From the NCBI RefSeq assembly GCF_006912135.1, contig NZ_VIRS01000042.1, forward strand, positions 1 to 59,642: DNA of 59,642 nucleotides, read 5' to 3'. The notes under the pieces are model-generated. The model was not told where the DNA came from. It saw nothing but the letters and a program-made list of their open reading frames with translations, and searched no databases. Origin of the DNA: Cryptosporangium phraense. Its GTDB lineage: Bacteria; Actinomycetota; Actinomycetes; Mycobacteriales; Cryptosporangiaceae. A program made the position numbers and the translations under genes. Positions 25,198 to 33,727 of the stretch are shown here, one piece after another (position 1 is the first letter of the stretch; each line of letters opens with the position of its first letter).

Positions 25198-26025
25198 TCA
25201 GGCGTGGTCGCGGAGGAACGAGAGGATCAGCGCGGCGGTCCGGTCGGGGTACTGGGTGTGCGGGTAGTGACCGGCGCCCTCGACCAGCTCGAGCCGGGCC
25301 AACCCGGCCGGCATCGCGGCCACGATCGCCTCGCCCTCGGCCCGCGGGTCCACCCAGTCGGGGTCCTGCGTGCCCTCGATGATCAGCACCGGGCAGCGGA
25401 CGTTGCCGAGCTGTGCGCCGGCGTCCTTGGGAGCCGACAGCCCCATCTTCTGCATGGCCTTCATCCGGCCGGGCTCGCGCATCAGCGCGTCGACCCGCTG
25501 GACGTCGACGGCCCAGTCGGCCGGCTTGACGCCGGGGAACGCCAGCGCGCGGTAGCTCCTCCAGAGCTTGACGCTGCCCAGCAGGCCGGTGCCGAGTAAC
25601 CGGAACGCGCCCCTGCGGTAGTGCGTGTGCCGGAAGTCGCCGAGCCGCATCGACGTCGGCCGGGTGAACGGCGCGATCTCGACGATGCCGGTGATCAGCT
25701 CGGGCGCCTGCGCGGCCGCGATCGTGGCCGCGCCACCGGAGATCGACTGCCCGACGAGCACGGCCAGGCCGCCGAGGTGGCGGATGACCGCGATCAGGTC
25801 ACCGGCGATGTCGGTGCGGGAGTACGACGGCCAGCCGACGCTCGACTCGCCGCAGCCGCGCAGGTCGACGGCGGCGACGCGGTACCCGGCCGCGGCCAGC
25901 TGCGGAGTGACGAAGCGGTAGGACTCGCGGCTGTCGCCCATGCCGTGGGCCAGCACGACCAGCGGCCCGCTGCCGGTCACCTCGTAGGCGATCGTCCCAC
26001 CGTCGACGTTCAGGAACTCAGTCAT
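25198..26025 (-). CDS. Alpha/beta hydrolase
   Basis: A 275-residue alpha/beta-fold hydrolase. Seen: the VVLAHGMGDSRESYRFV oxyanion block, LRGCGESS, the nucleophile elbow VGQSISGG (Ser in GQSISG), the acid in IEGTQDPDWVDP and the His in GAGHYPHTQ. ATG 26025 is preceded by GGAAGGGAAA and matches the family's start (MTEFLNVDGGTIAYEV). The Gln at the nucleophile elbow is also seen in epoxide-hydrolase/haloperoxidase relatives, so the precise reaction is open. A 6-3-6 dyad lies 37 bp upstream. Confidence 0.85.
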   Translation of the reverse strand: MTEFLNVDGGTIAYEVTGSGPLVVLAHGMGDSRESYRFVTPQLAAAGYRVAAVDLRGCGESSVGWPSYSRTDIAGDLIAVIRHLGGLAVLVGQSISGGAATIAAAQAPELITGIVEIAPFTRPTSMRLGDFRHTHYRRGAFRLLGTGLLGSVKLWRSYRALAFPGVKPADWAVDVQRVDALMREPGRMKAMQKMGLSAPKDAGAQLGNVRCPVLIIEGTQDPDWVDPRAEGEAIVAAMPAGLARLELVEGAGHYPHTQYPDRTAALILSFLRDHA

Positions 26026-26061
26026 GGCATTTCCCTTCCGGCTAACTTTGTTATCCAGAAG

Positions 26062-26076
26062 GCTAATGCTATTAGC
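26062..26076. promoter_or_regulatory. Dyad GCTAAT-GCT-ATTAGC upstream of the hydrolase
   Basis: A perfect 6-3-6 inverted repeat in an AT-rich patch, overlapping the stop codon of the upstream membrane protein (26072-26074). It may be an operator for the hydrolase at 26025 or part of the end of the upstream transcript. Confidence 0.45.
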
Positions 26077-27511
26077 TACGGACGTCAAGCAGGAGGACGC
26101 GGTTGCGATCGGAGGCCCGCACGCGCCAGCCCTCGGCCTTCGCCTGGGCGACCAGCGGGCGGTGCGGCATCAGCAGCAGGCAGTGGACCTCGTGGCGGGC
26201 CAGCTCGGCGAGCGCGCCGGGACGCCCTTGGATCAGGCCCTGCTGGTGGGTGATGAGCTCGGCGCCGTAGACGTCGTTCCGCCCGTCGAGCGCGACGCGC
26301 ACCCCGTCCTCGGAGCGGCGCAGGATGAGATAGCCGCCGTCGTCGTACTCGTTGAGCACTCGACAGCCGTCCGGAATCGCCTGCACGGTGGCGTCGGTGG
26401 GATAGCTGGCCGGGGTCGGACGTCCGAGGTCGGGCAGTCGGACCAGGCTCACGACCAGCAGCGTGGCGGCGAAGCCGGCCGCGGTGCCGCTGGACAGGAA
26501 CGCGACCCGGCGGCGGCGCGGACCGGCGCGCCAGTCGACGCCGGACGCCCAGGAGGCGACCGCGGGCACCGCGAGGATGAGCGCCATCGGCGCGAACCGG
26601 ATCGAATCGACGCTGGCCAAGAGCAGGATGCCGGTCGCGCCGGTCCAGACCGCGAGCAGCGGCTCCCGCGGACGACGCCGCCACCCGGCGGCGGTGAGCG
26701 CGACCGCGAGCGCGGCGCCGAGCCAGGTGAAGAGCGTCAGGCCGTTCGCGCGCCAGAGCGGGGCCCACTCGGGGATCAGCGCGGCCGACGCATCCCTGGT
26801 CGCGAGCGCGGAGCTGAGCGCGTCGGTGCCGAACGGTGAGCTGAGGCAGCCGAGCAGCACGACGGTCGTGATCACCGCGGCTCGGGGACGCGCGCGCCGT
26901 TGGGCGAGCATCAGGGCACCGAGCCCCGCGGCCACCGCGGGCACCGCCGCCAGCGCGGCCAGGTGCAGGTTCATCCACAGCACGACGAGCAGATACAGCC
27001 CGGCGAGGCCGACCAGGAATCGACGCCCGCTCCACTCCATGAGCCGGGCCGCCAGCAAGACGACGATCGGCAGCAGCGCGTACGTCAGCGTCTGCGGGCG
27101 GGCGCTGAGCCAGAGCACCAACGGCAGCACCAACAGCGTCGTACTGACCGCGAGGACCTCCGGACGCACGCCGAGCGCGCGCGCCGGCAGCCCGACGCCC
27201 ACCCCGACCACCGCGACGCAGCACAGAGTGCAGAGGGCGAGCCCGATCGGGCCGGCCGAGGTGTAGGCCACCGAGAGCAGGACGTCGAACAGCCAGGAGT
27301 TGGGGTGCCAGGTCCGGCCGGCCAGCGACCAGGAGAACGTGTCGGGGAGGAACACCGTGTGCCGGTGCCGGATCTCCGTGCCGGTCTGGACCTGCCAGAA
27401 CGTGTCGCCCTCGGTGAACCATCCACTACGAGCGGCCCCGACCAGCGCGAAGATGGCCAACCCGACCGCCAGCGGCGACCCCCGCACGCCTCTTTCGGCA
27501 GCAACCCGCAT
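26072..27511 (-). CDS. Polytopic membrane protein, glycosyltransferase-39-like architecture
   Basis: A 479-residue protein with about ten membrane segments. After the first helix comes a conserved extracytoplasmic loop, GWFTEGDTFWQVQTGTEI through FSWSLAGRTWHPNSWLFDVL, with acidic and Trp/His residues in the style of GT-C enzymes that use lipid-linked sugars. The C-terminal ~110 residues are a soluble domain (CRVLNEYDDGGYLILR, VALDGRNDVYG). This two-part pattern is common in uncharacterised actinobacterial proteins; transferase activity is only an inference. ATG 27511 is the first Met after upstream non-homologous sequence. Confidence 0.75.
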   Translation of the reverse strand: MRVAAERGVRGSPLAVGLAIFALVGAARSGWFTEGDTFWQVQTGTEIRHRHTVFLPDTFSWSLAGRTWHPNSWLFDVLLSVAYTSAGPIGLALCTLCCVAVVGVGVGLPARALGVRPEVLAVSTTLLVLPLVLWLSARPQTLTYALLPIVVLLAARLMEWSGRRFLVGLAGLYLLVVLWMNLHLAALAAVPAVAAGLGALMLAQRRARPRAAVITTVVLLGCLSSPFGTDALSSALATRDASAALIPEWAPLWRANGLTLFTWLGAALAVALTAAGWRRRPREPLLAVWTGATGILLLASVDSIRFAPMALILAVPAVASWASGVDWRAGPRRRRVAFLSSGTAAGFAATLLVVSLVRLPDLGRPTPASYPTDATVQAIPDGCRVLNEYDDGGYLILRRSEDGVRVALDGRNDVYGAELITHQQGLIQGRPGALAELARHEVHCLLLMPHRPLVAQAKAEGWRVRASDRNRVLLLDVRS

Positions 27512-27549
27512 GATCCATAGATTCGGCCGGGCGGGGACCCGGTGAAGCT

Positions 27550-28521
27550 TTATGCGCCGAGTAGGCGGCGGAGCCAGCGTAGGCGGGCCTCTCGGGTGTC
27601 CTCGGAGAGCGCCGCGTGCGGCACGAAACCGTCGTAGCCGTGGAATCCGCCCGGCCAGACGTGCAGTTCGCACTGCCCACCGGCCTGCCAGATCGCGCTC
27701 GCATAGGCCACCGCCTCGTCGCGGAACGTCTCGGCCGAACCGACGTCGACCAGGGCCGGCGGCAGGTTCCGCAGGTCGGTGGCGCGGGCCGGGGCCGCGT
27801 ACGGGGACACGTCGGCCGTGCCTCGGGCCTCGCCGAGCAACGCGCCCCAGCCGGCCGCGTTGGCCTGGCTGTCCCACACCCCGAGGCCGGTCATCTGGAC
27901 GGCCGAGACCGTGTCGTTCCGGTCGTCGAGCATCGGGCACATCAGCACCTGACCGACCACCGCGGGCCCGCCCCGGTCCCGGGCCAGCAGCGCGAGCGCA
28001 GCGGTGAGCCCACCGCCCGCGCTGGCTCCGGCGATCACCACCCGGGACGGGTCGATCCCGAGCGACACCGCGTTCGCGGCCACCCACTCCAGCCCGGCGT
28101 AGACGTCCTCGATCGGCCCGGGGTGGGGCGTCGCCGGAGCCAGGCGGTACTCGACCGACACGACGGCCGCACCGAACTCCTCGGCCCAGGTCAGCACCGA
28201 GTCCAGGCCGAGCCGGTTGTCGCCGGTGATCATCCCGCCGCCGTGCGTGTGGTAGAAGACCGGCGTCGGGCCGGGCGCGTCGACCGGCCGGATGATCAGC
28301 AGCGAGATCTCGGGACTGTCCGGCGGCCCCGGCACCGACCGCTCCTCGACGCTGAACCGGCCGTTGCGGGTCAGATCCTCGTCGGTCAGCGGCACCATCA
28401 GCGCCGGCTGATCGCCGGCCGGGACCTCACCGCTCATCAGCGACGCGAGCAGCGGAACGATCTGCTCCAGTGCGGCGGCGAGCTCGGGGTCGTAGGGCGT
28501 GGGCGGGCCGATCACCGTCAT
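27550..28521 (-). CDS. Alpha/beta hydrolase fold-3 esterase
   Basis: A 323-residue esterase of the HSL/fold-3 group. Seen: the oxyanion motif YHTHGGGMITG, the nucleophile elbow IAGASAGGG, the acid in VGSAETFRDEAVAYA, and His in WPGGFHGYDGF. It has the expected N-terminal cap helices (ELAAALEQIVPLLASLM). It is divergent from the PucR-type regulator at 28631, the likely controller. The substrate is unknown, probably short-chain esters. Confidence 0.88.
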   Translation of the reverse strand: MTVIGPPTPYDPELAAALEQIVPLLASLMSGEVPAGDQPALMVPLTDEDLTRNGRFSVEERSVPGPPDSPEISLLIIRPVDAPGPTPVFYHTHGGGMITGDNRLGLDSVLTWAEEFGAAVVSVEYRLAPATPHPGPIEDVYAGLEWVAANAVSLGIDPSRVVIAGASAGGGLTAALALLARDRGGPAVVGQVLMCPMLDDRNDTVSAVQMTGLGVWDSQANAAGWGALLGEARGTADVSPYAAPARATDLRNLPPALVDVGSAETFRDEAVAYASAIWQAGGQCELHVWPGGFHGYDGFVPHAALSEDTREARLRWLRRLLGA

Positions 28522-28630
28522 CGCGACTCCTTCGTTGCGGTGGAGTCCCAGTCTCAGTCCTGGTCACCGATCCGGGCAGCCGCCAATGGCCGCGATGTTA
28601 AGGTCGCTACCCGACATATGGCGGTGGCTC

Positions 28631-29629
28631 GTGCGCGAGTTGATCAACAAGCTCAGCGTCGTCGACGGCGACGCGGCGACCGCGCTGCGCGTGATCTCGC
28701 ACTTCGAGGCCCTCGTCGACCAGCGCGCCTCCACCCCGGCGATGCTGCGGGCCGCGGCCGCGCTGGCCGGCTGCCCGGCCGGGCTGCACGACGCCGGCCG
28801 CGGGGTACACGTCTGTTTCGACGCCCGGGGCCGCCGCCTCCCGGCCGACTCCGTCCCCTCGTCGGCGACCGTCGAGCGGTGGGAGCGGCTGACCGTCTGG
28901 CTCACCCGCGACGGGGCCGCCGGCCCGCTCGACCAGCTGATCCTCGAGCGCTGCGCCCGGAGCATCGACGCGGTCGCGCAGACCCGCGACGCCCATCCGT
29001 CGCTGGCCGCGATCCGGATCGCCTGTGACCCGGACTCCGGCCTCGCCGAGCGCCGGGCCGCGGTCCGTCACCTCGGGCTCGGCGCGACCGTCGAGGTCGT
29101 CGCCACCTCCGTCGGCGAGGCCGACGGCCTCCCGCCCGGCCCGGTCCTCGACGGCCTGCGCATCCACCTGCTCGCTCCGTCCGACGTCGTCCCGACGGCG
29201 ATCGCGGCCGGTCGCACCACCTCCACCAGCGACGATCTCCCGGACGCCCGGCGCCGAGCGGCCACCGCCCTGCGCCTGGCCGTCGACCCGATCACCGGCG
29301 GCCCGGTCCACGTCCGCTACGAGGAGCTGGGCAGTCTGGCCGCGCTGGCCGAGCAGTTCGACGCCGAAGCCGCCGCCGCCGTCCCCGACGTCCGGCGGAT
29401 CGAGGAGCTGTGCGCCCAACGGCCCTGGGTCACCGCGGTGATCGACGCGGTGCTGAGCCACAGCAGCATCCGGGAGGCCGCCCGGCGGCTGAACCTGCAC
29501 CACTCGACGCTGCACCAGCGCATCGTCTGGGTCGAGTCCCACCTCGGGTACGCGCTGCTCAGCCCGGCCGGCTACGCCCGCGCGGCCACCACCGTCGCGC
29601 TCTGGCGGATCGCCCGGTCACCGGGCTAG
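28631..29629 (+). CDS. PucR/CdaR-type helix-turn-helix regulator
   Basis: A 332-residue regulator beginning VRELINKLSVVDGDAATALRVI, the usual opening of actinobacterial PucR-like proteins. The middle has no clear ligand motif. The C-terminal HTH_30 domain is seen as WVTAVIDAVLSHSSIREAAR with LNLHHSTLHQRIVWVESHLG. GTG 28631 is preferred because the only good -10 (TAAGGT, 28599-28604) lies upstream of it; ATG 28595 would place the start before that promoter. It is divergent from the fold-3 esterase and probably regulates it. The 3' end overlaps the convergent dehydrogenase gene by 12 nt. Confidence 0.82.
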   Translation: MRELINKLSVVDGDAATALRVISHFEALVDQRASTPAMLRAAAALAGCPAGLHDAGRGVHVCFDARGRRLPADSVPSSATVERWERLTVWLTRDGAAGPLDQLILERCARSIDAVAQTRDAHPSLAAIRIACDPDSGLAERRAAVRHLGLGATVEVVATSVGEADGLPPGPVLDGLRIHLLAPSDVVPTAIAAGRTTSTSDDLPDARRRAATALRLAVDPITGGPVHVRYEELGSLAALAEQFDAEAAAAVPDVRRIEELCAQRPWVTAVIDAVLSHSSIREAARRLNLHHSTLHQRIVWVESHLGYALLSPAGYARAATTVALWRIARSPG

Positions 29630-30670
29630 GTCCGGGTGGGCGCGGCCGGTCACCAGCGAAAGATCGACGAACGTGACGACGCCGGGCGGCGCCGCGCAGA
29701 CGGCCGGTATGGAGTTCACGCAGTGCGCGGCGGTCGCGACGACGCCCGGGTTCCGCCCGGCGTCGGCGACCGTCGACGGCGTCCAGCCGTTGATCACCAC
29801 CGTGCACCCCGGATCGCCCTGCACCTCGACCTCGTAGCGCTCCCCGGCCGGACCGAACGTCCACGGCGGGTCCAGGTGCTCGTCCCCCATGAACCAGTTG
29901 ACGGCGACCCGCACCACCTTGCGCTCCCCCACGAACGCCTCCCACGCGAACCGCTGAGCCGCGACCTCCCCGGGCCGGATCGTCCCGGCCGGCCCCTCGA
30001 TCGGTGCGGTCGCGACCGCGATCTCGTGGCTCGGGCGGATCTCGGCGTCGGCGAACCCGAGAGCGTCGAGGCACATCTGCACCGACTGCGTGAACCCGCC
30101 GCTCAGCCGGCGCAGCAGGGACCCGGCCCGCGCCTCCTCGGGCGGACCGCCGAACCCCATGAAGTACCGGACGACGTCCGGCGCGCCGTACGTCCGGACG
30201 TCGGAGAATTCCTCGCCGCGCACGAACGTCACCGCCGACGACAGGCCGGCGAAGAACAGCGGGTGCTGCTCGGTCACCCCGCCGGGGTCGATGCCGGTGC
30301 CGTGCAGGCTGACCCCGCCCTCGACGGCGGCCGCCTCCATGGCCGCCCGCTCCTTCGGCCCCGGCCAGAACCAGCCGACCGGCGTGACGACGTTCTTGCC
30401 CGAGCGGAGCAGGGCCGCGACCTCGGCCGGGTTCGGCACCAGCGGCGCGTACAGCACGCAGTCGGCGTCCGACCGCAGGATTTCGTCCTGGTCGTTCGTC
30501 GCGGGGACGCCCAGCGGCCCGATCCCGGCGATCTCCCCGGCGTCCAGGCCGGCCTTCTCCGGGCCGTGCACCCAGCAGCCGACGAGGGTCAGGTCGGGGT
30601 GCAGCACGAGGTGTTCGATCGCCGCCCGGCCGACGCCGCCGGTTGCCCACTGGATCACGCGGTAGGTCAT
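29618..30670 (-). CDS. DapB-N-like NAD(P)-dependent amine dehydrogenase family protein
   Basis: A 350-residue Rossmann-fold protein. The N-terminal cofactor motif is VIQWATGGVGRAAIEHL, followed by DQDEILRSDADCVLYAPL and VVTPVGWFWPGP, typical of the dihydrodipicolinate-reductase N-terminal superfamily that includes 2,4-diaminopentanoate dehydrogenase. The family's GTGIDPGG motif is present (LHGTGIDPGGVTEQ). ATG 30670 starts right at the motif. Many actinobacteria have several such genes in lipid or steroid catabolic contexts; the substrate is not known here. Confidence 0.83.
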   Translation of the reverse strand: MTYRVIQWATGGVGRAAIEHLVLHPDLTLVGCWVHGPEKAGLDAGEIAGIGPLGVPATNDQDEILRSDADCVLYAPLVPNPAEVAALLRSGKNVVTPVGWFWPGPKERAAMEAAAVEGGVSLHGTGIDPGGVTEQHPLFFAGLSSAVTFVRGEEFSDVRTYGAPDVVRYFMGFGGPPEEARAGSLLRRLSGGFTQSVQMCLDALGFADAEIRPSHEIAVATAPIEGPAGTIRPGEVAAQRFAWEAFVGERKVVRVAVNWFMGDEHLDPPWTFGPAGERYEVEVQGDPGCTVVINGWTPSTVADAGRNPGVVATAAHCVNSIPAVCAAPPGVVTFVDLSLVTGRAHPDLAR

Positions 30671-30736
30671 GGCCGCGATTGTGGACACTCGCGGAGCCGC
30701 CCGGGCGGGTTTCGCCGGGCGTCCACCGCGACCGGT

Positions 30737-31063
30737 TCATCGCGCAGCGATGGCCGTGGCGACGTGAACGACGACGAGAACCGACGCGCCGGCGATCATC
30801 GCCCATTTCCGGGTGGCGAGCCCGATCGCCGCGTCACCGACCTGGGCCGCCGCGGCCGCGAGCAGCACGACCACCACCGCGGGCCCGGTCCAGAACAACG
30901 GAACGAGCCCCGCGGCCACGCCCAGCGGCACGCCCCGGACCGCGTACATCCAGGCGAAGAACCGGTCACCCTCGCTCAACGCCTCCGGCCGCACCCCACC
31001 GAGCACCGCGAACCCGACGCTGACCAGCGCGGCGAGGGTGTTGGCGAGCAGAAGAACGGTCAC
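30737..31063 (-). CDS. Small four-TM membrane protein (DUF4267-like)
   Basis: A 108-residue protein with four hydrophobic helices (LLLANTLAALVSVGFAVL, GVPLGVAAGLVPLFW, AVVVVLLAAAAAQVGDAAIG and GASVLVVVHVATAIAA). The conserved pattern around RFFAWMYAVRGVPLG and AAAAQVGDAAIG resembles DUF4267-like proteins. ATG 31063 overlaps the stop of the cupin gene upstream by 4 nt. It probably forms an operon controlled by the TetR protein at 31600. Confidence 0.72.
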   Translation of the reverse strand: MTVLLLANTLAALVSVGFAVLGGVRPEALSEGDRFFAWMYAVRGVPLGVAAGLVPLFWTGPAVVVVLLAAAAAQVGDAAIGLATRKWAMIAGASVLVVVHVATAIAAR

Positions 31064-31506
31064 GCCGGCTCGGTGCCGTACTTGGTCCAGACCGCGGCGA
31101 CGGTCTCGCGCGTCAGCGGCTGCCCGGATTCGACCATCGACTTCAGGTCGCGGAAGTACTGCACGTACAGGTCCGGCGTGAACGTGTTCAGCATGACCGC
31201 GGTGTCGTCGCCGACGTTGGCGAACGTGTGCGGCGCCCCCGGCGGCACCATCACCCAGGTGCCGGCGGGCGCGTCGTGGTCGTCCTCCCCCACCGTGAAA
31301 CGCACGCTGCCCGAGAGCACGTAGAAGCCCTCGTCGTGCTGGGAGTGGCGGTGCTGCGGCGGGCCGGCCGTGTGCGGCGGGATCACGATCTCGCCCAGCC
31401 CGAGCCGGTGGGCGGTGTTGCTGCCGTCCTCGAGGATCCGGATCCGCGTCGGCCCGTTGACGATGAGCTCGCCGTCGTCCGGACCGACGATCGACACCGC
31501 GACCAT
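31060..31506 (-). CDS. Cupin-domain protein
   Basis: A 148-residue single cupin. Motif 1 is PPQHRHSQHDEGFYVLSGSVRF (metal ligands H-x-H and E) and motif 2 is PPGAPHTFANVGDD with the third His. The C-terminal helix carries YVQYFRDLKSMV. Such proteins may be isomerases or dioxygenases or may simply bind small molecules; no specific function can be assigned. It begins near TetR-type dyads and is followed by an overlapping membrane protein gene. Confidence 0.83.
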   Translation of the reverse strand: MVAVSIVGPDDGELIVNGPTRIRILEDGSNTAHRLGLGEIVIPPHTAGPPQHRHSQHDEGFYVLSGSVRFTVGEDDHDAPAGTWVMVPPGAPHTFANVGDDTAVMLNTFTPDLYVQYFRDLKSMVESGQPLTRETVAAVWTKYGTEPA

Positions 31507-31524
31507 GTCGCCTCCTGGGTAGTT

Positions 31525-31594
31525 GGTGCCTGCACCTTAGGAGGGTTCACTCGCTTAATGCAAGTGCGCTCTCATAAAGGGAGGGTGCTATCGT
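31525..31594. promoter_or_regulatory. Operator dyad and leaderless promoter between cupin and TetR genes
   Basis: GGTGC-CT-GCACC (31525-31536) is a 5-2-5 dyad just upstream of the cupin start and is a candidate TetR site. TATCGT (31589-31594) ends 5 nt before ATG 31600, giving a leaderless start for the TetR gene. Confidence 0.5.
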
Positions 31595-31599
31595 CGGCC

Positions 31600-32160
31600 A
31601 TGCGCACCAACCAGATCGAGCGCACGCGGTCGGCGATCGTCGCGGCCGCCCGCGAACTCGCCGACTCCGGTGCGGAGATCTCGATGCCGGCGATCGCGGC
31701 CGCGGCCCGGGTCTCCGAGGCGACCGCCTACCGCCACTTCCCCGACCTGGTCACGCTGCTGCGGGCCGCGGTGATGGTGGAGGACCAGGTCGCGGTCCTG
31801 CGGTCGGTCGTCGAGGGCGACGATCCGGTCGAGCGGGTCGGCCTGGCCGCGGAGATCCTCGGCCGGGCCGTGCTGCGCCGCCAGGGCGCGGTCCGGATGG
31901 TCGTCGCCTCGACGATCGCGAAACCGTCGACCGCTCCGGACCGTCCGGTCCAGCGGTTCGCGCTCATCGAGCACGCGCTCGCCCCCTGGGTCGAGAAACA
32001 CCCCGATTTCGACGTCGACGAGCTCGTTCGTGACCTCTCGGTCGTGATCAGCGCGGAGTCGGTGTTCACGCTCCTCGACCTGTGCCGACTGCCGCCCGAG
32101 GAGGCGATCGCGAGCCTGGTGAGCACGGCCCGGAAAATTGTTTCGGCGGCGGTGTCGTAG
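31600..32160 (+). CDS. TetR/AcrR-family regulator
   Basis: A 186-residue regulator. The N-terminal helix-turn-helix is QIERTRSAIVAAARELADSG followed by PAIAAAARVSEATAYRHFPDL; the C-terminal ligand domain does not identify an inducer. ATG 31600 is chosen because TATCGT lies 5 nt upstream and the motif starts at residue 4. It is divergent from the cupin/membrane-protein operon, its probable target. It ends 49 bp before the RibD-like gene. Confidence 0.87.
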   Translation: MRTNQIERTRSAIVAAARELADSGAEISMPAIAAAARVSEATAYRHFPDLVTLLRAAVMVEDQVAVLRSVVEGDDPVERVGLAAEILGRAVLRRQGAVRMVVASTIAKPSTAPDRPVQRFALIEHALAPWVEKHPDFDVDELVRDLSVVISAESVFTLLDLCRLPPEEAIASLVSTARKIVSAAVS

Positions 32161-32209
32161 CCCGGGCACGGCGCTCGTAGTAGTGGCAAAGAGTTCAGGA
32201 GGAAACACC

Positions 32210-32782
32210 ATGCGCACTCTGATCAGCACCGCGTTCGTCTCGCTCGACGGCGTGGTCGAGGCCCCGGGCGGCGAGCCGGGCTACCGCAACTCCGGCTGGA
32301 CGTTCAAGAACGTCGAGTTCCTGCCCGAGGCCTTCGAGATCAAGGGCCGCGAGCAGGAGGAGGCGGCCGCGATGCTGATGGGACGGGTCAGCTACCAGGC
32401 GTTCAGCCCGGTGTGGCCGGGCATGGACGACTTCGCGCTCTACAAGGTGATGCCCAAGTACGTCGTCTCGACCACCCTCGCCGAGAACGACCTGGTCACG
32501 AACTGGGGCGAGACCACGATCCTGCGGTCGGTGGACGACGTCGCCGCCCTCAAGGAGACCGACGGCGGGCCGATCATCGTGCACGGCAGCGCGTCGCTGA
32601 ACCAGAGCCTGTCCGACGCCGGCCTGATCGACCGCTACCACCTGCTGGTCTTCCCGCTCCTGCTCGGTGCGGGCAAGCGTCTGTTCAGCGCCACCGACAA
32701 GGACGCCCAGAAGCTGACGCTGGTCGAGTCGGCGACCTACCCCAACGGCGTCCAGAAGAACGTTTTCGACGTCGTGCGCTGA
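32210..32782 (+). CDS. Dihydrofolate reductase-like (RibD C-terminal domain) protein
   Basis: A 190-residue protein of the RibD_C family. It begins MRTLISTAFVSLDGVVEAPG, the usual start, with MLMGRVSYQAF and VHGSASLNQSL marking the NADPH-binding segments and a C-terminal DRYHLLVFPLLLGAGKRLF. Most stand-alone members are uncharacterised reductases rather than riboflavin or folate enzymes. AGGAGG lies 7 nt before ATG 32210. Confidence 0.87.
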   Translation: MRTLISTAFVSLDGVVEAPGGEPGYRNSGWTFKNVEFLPEAFEIKGREQEEAAAMLMGRVSYQAFSPVWPGMDDFALYKVMPKYVVSTTLAENDLVTNWGETTILRSVDDVAALKETDGGPIIVHGSASLNQSLSDAGLIDRYHLLVFPLLLGAGKRLFSATDKDAQKLTLVESATYPNGVQKNVFDVVR

Positions 32783-32828
32783 CCGCCGTTGGCTACAGTC
32801 AGGCCTGACTACTTCTGAGGGGACGAAT

Positions 32829-33605
32829 ATGGACATCAATGGCGCTAGTGCCATCGTCACCGGAGGCGCGTCGGGTATCGGTGCGGCTGCGGCCCGCCAG
32901 CTCGCCGCCAAGGGTGCAACGGTCGTCGTCGCCGATCTGCAGGCCGACAAGGGCGAGGCGCTCGCGAAGGAGATCGGCGGCCTCTTCGTTCGGGTCGACG
33001 TCACCGACACCGACCAGATCAAGGCGGCTGTCACCGCGGCGACCGAGATCGCGCCGCTGCGCGCGGTGGTCAACTCGGCCGGCATCGGCTGGGCCCAGCG
33101 CACGGTCGGCCGCGACGGCGAGTTCGACTCGGCCCACGACCTCGACGCGTTCCGCAAGGTGATCGCGATCAACCTGATCGGGACGTTCGACATGACCCGG
33201 CTGGCCGCGACCGCGATGAGCCGCAACGAGCCCGACGCCGACGGCGCCCGCGGCGCGATCGTCAACCTGGCCTCGGTGGCCGCGTTCGACGGGCAGATCG
33301 GCCAGGCGTCGTACTCGGCCTCGAAGGGCGGGGTCGTCGGCATGACCCTGCCCGTGGCCCGCGACCTGGCCGCCATCGGCGTCCGCCTCAACACGATCGC
33401 GCCCGGGCTGATCGACACCCCGATCTACGGCGAGGGCGAGGGCGCCGACGCGTTCAAGGCCAAGCTCGGGGCGAGCGTGCTGTTCCCGAAGCGGCTCGGG
33501 GTCGCCGACGAGCTCGCCAGCATGGTCGTCGAGGTGCTGACCAACAGTTACATGAACGCCGAGGTCATCCGCGTCGACGGCGGCATCCGGATGCCTCCGA
33601 AGTAG
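32829..33605 (+). CDS. SDR oxidoreductase (3-hydroxyacyl-CoA dehydrogenase type-2-like)
   Basis: A 258-residue classical SDR. Cofactor loop TGGASGIG, then VVADLQADKG with the Asp that favours NAD; NSAG in the middle; active site SVAAFDGQIGQASYSASKGG with Ser, Tyr and Lys. The long substrate loop after PIYGEGEGADAFKAKL and the end VIRVDGGIRMPPK match the type-2 3-hydroxyacyl-CoA dehydrogenase group used in beta-oxidation. The gene has its own GAGGGGA ribosome site and is not clearly linked to other fatty-acid genes here. Confidence 0.88.
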   Translation: MDINGASAIVTGGASGIGAAAARQLAAKGATVVVADLQADKGEALAKEIGGLFVRVDVTDTDQIKAAVTAATEIAPLRAVVNSAGIGWAQRTVGRDGEFDSAHDLDAFRKVIAINLIGTFDMTRLAATAMSRNEPDADGARGAIVNLASVAAFDGQIGQASYSASKGGVVGMTLPVARDLAAIGVRLNTIAPGLIDTPIYGEGEGADAFKAKLGASVLFPKRLGVADELASMVVEVLTNSYMNAEVIRVDGGIRMPPK

Positions 33606-33619
33606 AGCGTCGGGCCGGG

Positions 33620-33713
33620 TGCGCCGCAGGCGCGCCCGGCAGCGGCGCCGCGGGCGGCCCGTCAGCGGCGCGGCAGCGGCGGCACGGGCGGCGCGGCAGC
33701 GAGGCAGCGCGGC
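33620..33713. repeat. GC-only low-complexity spacer with GCGGCAGCG-type repeats
   Basis: Between the SDR and the glycosylase, the DNA is nearly all G and C and repeats GCGGCAGCGGC/GGCGCGGCAGCG motifs several times. No open frame of interest; it is prone to self-pairing and may act as a weak terminator. The -10 TAAGCT of the next gene follows at once. Confidence 0.5.
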
Positions 33714-33719
33714 TAAGCT
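33714..33719 (+). promoter_or_regulatory. -10 hexamer for leaderless glycosylase mRNA
   Basis: TAAGCT fits TAnnnT and ends 8 nt before GTG 33728; no Shine-Dalgarno sequence is present. Confidence 0.5.
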
Positions 33720-33727
33720 GCCGAAGC